A DNA stretch of 9,097 bases from Methanoregulaceae archaeon UBA288. Its GTDB lineage: Archaea > Halobacteriota > Methanomicrobia > Methanomicrobiales > Methanospirillaceae. A program made the position numbers and the translations under genes. This document shows, one piece after another, positions 6,093 through 9,097 of this stretch (the stretch's first letter is position 1; each line of letters starts with the position of its first letter). The stretch is from positions 1 through 9,097 of the forward strand of contig DAEF01000147.1 in NCBI GenBank assembly GCA_002495225.1, given 5' to 3'. The notes beneath the pieces are model-generated. The model was not told the DNA's origin. It saw nothing but the letters and a program-made list of their open reading frames with translations, and made no database searches.

Positions 6093-7232
6093 TCACCCGA
6101 TCAGGCGGCGGACGAACGGACGATCGACCGTGATCGCGTCGGCCGGGCAGAGCTCCTGGCAGCAGAAGCACCGGATGCAGTCGGCGTGCCGGATCCGCGG
6201 GACGCCGTCCGTGACCTCGATCGCGCCCGGAGGACAGTTCTCGGCGCAGGCTCCGCACCGGCGGCACCGCCCCGGATCGATTCGGGGGCGGACCGAGAAG
6301 AGACGGTTGACGGCCGCGAGGATCGGGGCCGGGACGCGCGCGATGGCGTGGGCCGCCGGGCGTTTGAAGCCGGGCGGCCGGGCCTCGTCGACGGGGACCC
6401 CCAGGAGCTCGAGGTCGGTCGCGGTGCCCGGGCCGATGCCGCGTTCGGCCGCCTCGGCGATCGTCGGCACCTCCAGGGGGTCGAGGCCCATCAGCAGGGC
6501 CTCGACATAGTCGAGATCGGGCGCGTGCGGGGCCGCGAGCAGCAGCCCGACCTCGCGCGGCGTGCCGTTCGAGGGGCCGTTCCCCTCCATCCCGACAACG
6601 GCGTCCATGACCGAGAGGACGGGCGGCCGGGCCGCGTAGAGGTCGAGCAGAAGCCCGGCGAACCGGCGCGGGTCCTGGCCGGTGCTCAGGTGGTACTCGG
6701 CCTTCGCCACGCCGGGGATGTAGCCGAAGCAGTTCTTGACCGCGCCCGTCACGAGGGTGAGCTGGTGGGTCTTGAACTTCGAGAGCGAGACGATCGCGTC
6801 CGCGTCGGCGACCGCGCCGGCCACGCGGAACCGCCTGTAGACCCGGCCCGACGGCGACGGGAGCTCGGCGATCGGCTCGTCGAAGAAGACGGGCTCGACC
6901 CCGCACTCCTCGAGGACGGGCGCGAGGCCCGTGCGGCGGAGGAGGGCCGCGTAGTTCGCGGGGGTGTTCCTCCCGCCGGGCGAGTCGCCGAGGACGGGCT
7001 CGCCGCCGGCGTCCTGCACGGAGCGGAGCGCGGCCCGGACCACGGCGGGGTGGGTCGTGACCGCCCGTGCGGGCTCGCGGCTCGCGAGCAGGTTCGGCTT
7101 GACCAGCACCCGGTCGCCGGGCCTGACGAACGCGGTCATCCCGCCGAGGGGCGCGAGGACGGCCGCGAGGGCCGCTTCGACCCGGCCGGGGTCGTAGTCG
7201 GGGCAGCGCGCGATCGAGACCTGCCGGCTCAC
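6093..7232 (-). CDS. DUF362-family protein with C-terminal two-[4Fe-4S] ferredoxin domain
   Basis: This 379-residue protein starts at GTG 7232, which overlaps the dacZ stop by four bases (GTGA). A second GTG two codons upstream is possible. The N-terminal 300 residues are DUF362: VRPGDRVLVKPNLL, then TTHPAVVRAALRSVQDAGGE, a SPGG turn, LSKFKTHQLTLVTGAVKNCF and GYIPGVAKAEYH. The C-terminus carries two CxxCxxCxxxCP motifs, with cysteines at about 323/326/329/333 and 352/355/358/362, which would bind two [4Fe-4S] clusters. An extra Cys lies at about 357. No membrane segment is seen, so it is probably cytoplasmic. DUF362 proteins are common in methanogens and anaerobes, and their reaction is not established to my knowledge. 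Electron transfer or iron-sulfur-dependent chemistry is a reasonable inference. It is the last gene of the sucCD-dacZ operon. Confidence 0.85.
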   Translation of the reverse strand: MSRQVSIARCPDYDPGRVEAALAAVLAPLGGMTAFVRPGDRVLVKPNLLASREPARAVTTHPAVVRAALRSVQDAGGEPVLGDSPGGRNTPANYAALLRRTGLAPVLEECGVEPVFFDEPIAELPSPSGRVYRRFRVAGAVADADAIVSLSKFKTHQLTLVTGAVKNCFGYIPGVAKAEYHLSTGQDPRRFAGLLLDLYAARPPVLSVMDAVVGMEGNGPSNGTPREVGLLLAAPHAPDLDYVEALLMGLDPLEVPTIAEAAERGIGPGTATDLELLGVPVDEARPPGFKRPAAHAIARVPAPILAAVNRLFSVRPRIDPGRCRRCGACAENCPPGAIEVTDGVPRIRHADCIRCFCCQELCPADAITVDRPFVRRLIG

Positions 7233-8035
7233 GTGCACCGCCGCACGGCCGAGAGGTCGGGGCGGACCTCGAGCCGGCAGACGCCGTCCATGAAGACCCG
7301 GACCGTGCCGCCGCTTTCGGAGATGATCACCGAGACGACCGGGAGGAGGCGCGTGACCGCGGCCGCGGCCCGGTGCCGGCCCCCGAGGCCGCTCGGAAGC
7401 GAGACCGATTTCGAGTCCACGTCGAGGTACCGCCCGGCCGCGAGGACCGCGCCCGAGGCGTCGATCACGAACATCCCGTCGAGCTGGGCGAACTCTTTCA
7501 CCGACTCCCAGTTCGCGCGGTCCATGATCGTCGTGATCTCGGGGGGGTGGCCGAGGTACGGGTTCAACACCAGCTGGTGCGAGATCGAGAGGATGGCGTC
7601 CCCGTCGCCGATGATGAAGGCCGTCCCGAGGGGCTTGCCCTCGCGCCCCTCGCGCCCGATCTCGAGGGCGAGCCGGAGCGCGGAGGCCATCACCCGCCGC
7701 GGGACGACCGCCTCGAACTGCTCCAGGTCGAAGCGGGACCGGACCTCGTCGAGCCGGAGGGCGACCAGCCCGTCGAGGAAGACCCCGACCACGACCCCGG
7801 TCTCGTCCGACGAGAGCGTGAGCGGGCCCGCGGCGGTCCCGAGCCGGTCGAGGAGGATGGCGCGGAGCTCGCCCGCGGTCTCCGGGGCCGTGGCGGCGGG
7901 CCCGACGTTCGCGGCGGAGAAGACCGGGACCGGGGGGTCGCAGGCGTCCGCGTCCACGAACGAGATCACGGCGCACGCCCCGAGGTCCTGGGCCAGCCGG
8001 AGGCCCGCCTGGAGCATCAGCTCGTCGCGGCTCAT
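7229..8035 (-). CDS. dacZ: Diadenylate cyclase (c-di-AMP synthase), archaeal DacZ type
   Basis: The predicted reaction is condensation of two ATP into the second messenger c-di-AMP, which in archaea and bacteria is tied to osmotic and potassium balance. The 268-residue protein has an N-terminal domain of about 110 residues and a C-terminal DAC (DisA_N) domain. Visible DAC elements are PLGTAFIIGDG (about 135-145), a DGMFVID stretch at 186-192 in place of the usual DGA motif, GLGGRHRAAAA at 216-226 containing the RHR motif, and a SESGG turn at 240-244. There are no membrane helices, unlike bacterial CdaA, so it is probably cytoplasmic. ATG 8035 is chosen because it forms an ATGA overlap with the sucD stop. 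No Shine-Dalgarno sequence is evident, so translation is probably coupled to sucD. Confidence 0.88.
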   Translation of the reverse strand: MSRDELMLQAGLRLAQDLGACAVISFVDADACDPPVPVFSAANVGPAATAPETAGELRAILLDRLGTAAGPLTLSSDETGVVVGVFLDGLVALRLDEVRSRFDLEQFEAVVPRRVMASALRLALEIGREGREGKPLGTAFIIGDGDAILSISHQLVLNPYLGHPPEITTIMDRANWESVKEFAQLDGMFVIDASGAVLAAGRYLDVDSKSVSLPSGLGGRHRAAAAVTRLLPVVSVIISESGGTVRVFMDGVCRLEVRPDLSAVRRCT

Positions 8036-8898
8036 AGGAACTGCCGGACCAGGGCCGGGATCTCGGACGGCCGCGACGCGACCGCGACGCCCATGGCCTC
8101 GAGCGCCCGGATCTTGGAGCGGGCGTCGCCCTCCCCGCCCTCGACGATCGCGCCCGCGTGGCCCATCCGCTTGTCCGGCGGGGCCGAGACGCCCGCGACG
8201 TACGCGACGACCGGGAGCGAGGTCGAGGCCGCCCCCTCCTGCTCGAGGGCGCCGCCGACCTCGCCGACGAGGACCACGGCCTTCGTGGCCGGGTCGGCTT
8301 CGAACCGGGCGAAGACGTCCGTGAAGGTCGAGCCGATGACCGGGTCGCCCCCGATCCCGACCACGGTCGACTGCCCGATCCCGGCCCGGGTCAGCTCGTC
8401 CACGATCTCGTACGTGAGCGTGCCCGAGCGCGAGACGACCCCGACTGGCCCGGGGATCGCGAGCTGGGCCGGCATGATCCCGAGCTTGGCCCCGCCCGGC
8501 GAGAGGAGGCCCGGGCAGTTCGGGCCGATCACGGTCGTGCCGCAGAGCCGGGCGTACCCCAGGGCCTTCATGGTGTCGTGCACGGGGATGTGCTCGGTGA
8601 TCGCGACCGCGAGCTCGAGGCCGTTTGCGGCCGACTCCATGATCGAGTCGCCCGCGGCCGAGGCCGGGACGAAGATCACGGAGGCGGTCGCGTCGTGCTC
8701 CTTCAGCGCGGCCCGGACGCTGTCGTAGACCGGGACGCCCGCGGCCTCCTGGCCGCCCTTGCCCGGGGTGACGCCCGCGACCACGCCGACGCCGCCGACC
8801 TGGCGGGCGTACTCGTTCATGAGCCGGATGTGGAAGAGCCCCTGCCGTCCCGTGGCGCCGGCCACGATCACGCCGGTCTCCCGGTCGGCGAGGATCAT
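8032..8898 (-). CDS. sucD: Succinate-CoA ligase (succinyl-CoA synthetase), alpha subunit
   Basis: Together with SucC it interconverts succinate, CoA and NTP with succinyl-CoA, NDP and phosphate. In methanogens lacking a full cycle it is expected to run toward succinyl-CoA in the partial reductive TCA route to 2-oxoglutarate. The 288-residue length is normal for the family. Residues 14-20 (GATGRQG) form the CoA-binding Rossmann loop, 125-130 are GPNCPG, VGEVGG lies at 211-216, and the phosphorylated active-site histidine is His247 in RMGHAGAIV. All key motifs are intact. ATG 8898 overlaps the sucC stop by four bases (ATGA). A GGAGG Shine-Dalgarno sequence (complement of 8906-8910) lies seven bases upstream and supports this start. 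Confidence 0.95.
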   Translation of the reverse strand: MILADRETGVIVAGATGRQGLFHIRLMNEYARQVGGVGVVAGVTPGKGGQEAAGVPVYDSVRAALKEHDATASVIFVPASAAGDSIMESAANGLELAVAITEHIPVHDTMKALGYARLCGTTVIGPNCPGLLSPGGAKLGIMPAQLAIPGPVGVVSRSGTLTYEIVDELTRAGIGQSTVVGIGGDPVIGSTFTDVFARFEADPATKAVVLVGEVGGALEQEGAASTSLPVVAYVAGVSAPPDKRMGHAGAIVEGGEGDARSKIRALEAMGVAVASRPSEIPALVRQFL

Positions 8899-9097
8899 GG
8901 CCGGGCCTCCGCCGCGGCCGAGACGGCCGCGTCCATGGAGCCGTACATCTCGTACCCGTGCTCTTCGAGGAGGGCGCAGCCCTCCGCCTCGTTCGTGCCG
9001 GCCATCCGGACGATGATTCGCTGGGTGACGCCGGCGTCGACGATCCCCTGCGCGACCTCGTCGCAGCGGGTGATCCCGCCGAGCAGGTTCACGATGA
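8895..9097 (-). CDS. sucC: Succinate-CoA ligase, beta subunit, C-terminal end (partial)
   Basis: Only the last 67 or so residues are present; the gene continues beyond the right edge of the window, and the GTG at 9092 is internal. The text VNLLGGITRCDEVAQGIVDA followed by RIIVRMAGTNEAEG is the conserved end of the SucC ligase domain, which binds CoA/nucleotide and contacts SucD. Its stop overlaps the sucD start (ATGA at 8895-8898), which fits a stoichiometric two-subunit enzyme. The promoter of the operon is therefore outside the window. Confidence 0.93.
   Translation of the reverse strand, partial: IVNLLGGITRCDEVAQGIVDAGVTQRIIVRMAGTNEAEGCALLEEHGYEMYGSMDAAVSAAAEARP

Noticed and set aside
5587..6510. 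A 307-codon + strand frame in the convergent spacer
   Set aside because: Composition is Arg/Pro/His-rich, the second half is antisense to the DUF362 ferredoxin domain, and no start signal is seen.
4969..6906. A 645-codon open frame on the - strand crossing the convergent spacer
   Set aside because: It overlaps two well-supported genes in the wrong frame, has a highly basic low-complexity composition and shows no domain. Its TLRMT stretch resembles a familiar artefact of translating GTCATCCTGAG-like repeat DNA.
6048..8324. A 758-codon open frame on the + strand, antisense to the DUF362 and dacZ genes
   Set aside because: The translation is Arg/Gly/Asp-rich without any family motif, and the opposite strand encodes intact, recognisable enzymes. 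Long antisense frames are expected in DNA this rich in GC.

Overview
The window looks like chromosomal DNA from a GC-rich methanogenic euryarchaeon, most likely of the order Methanomicrobiales. This is inferred from the gene families: large secreted proteins built from NosD-like beta-helix, PKD, IPT/TIG, cohesin-like and dockerin-like modules; an archaeal-type diadenylate cyclase (DacZ); succinate-CoA ligase of the kind used in the partial reductive TCA route; a TATA-box promoter; and no Shine-Dalgarno sequence before the surface-protein gene. No rRNA, tRNA, CRISPR array or insertion sequence is visible.

Left part (1-3246, + strand): one very large surface-protein reading frame that enters from outside the window. 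It holds two right-handed beta-helix modules, then PKD, IPT/TIG, a jelly-roll-like sandwich, PKD, IPT/TIG, a cohesin-like domain and a C-terminal dockerin-like pair of calcium loops. An in-frame TGA at 616-618 splits it, yet homology runs straight through the stop. It is therefore one interrupted gene (nonsense mutation, recoding or sequence error) rather than two genes. The two IPT modules are about 93% identical at DNA level.

Middle (3247-5424, + strand): a 252-bp spacer with a T-run terminator candidate, three stem-loops and a good archaeal TATA box. It is followed by a 641-residue protein with an N-terminal signal/anchor helix, a PKD-like domain, an unrecognised external domain, a Pro/Thr/Ser-rich stalk, a second membrane helix and a cytoplasmic C-terminal domain. 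This layout suits a cell-surface receptor or adhesin, but the function is unknown.

Spacer 5425-6092: 668 bp between convergent genes with no convincing coding sequence. It contains a cluster of stem-loops, the longest an 80-nt element with a near-perfect 17-bp stem.

Right part (6093-9097, - strand): the end of an operon, in transcription order sucC (partial), sucD, dacZ, then a DUF362/ferredoxin-type iron-sulfur protein. Every junction is a 4-nt stop/start overlap, so translation is probably coupled. By eye this block is more GC-rich (near 70%) than the surface-protein genes. The operon joins succinyl-CoA/2-oxoglutarate metabolism to synthesis of the second messenger c-di-AMP and to an uncharacterised [4Fe-4S] protein. 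Whether this is a functional link or only a conserved neighbourhood cannot be decided from the sequence.
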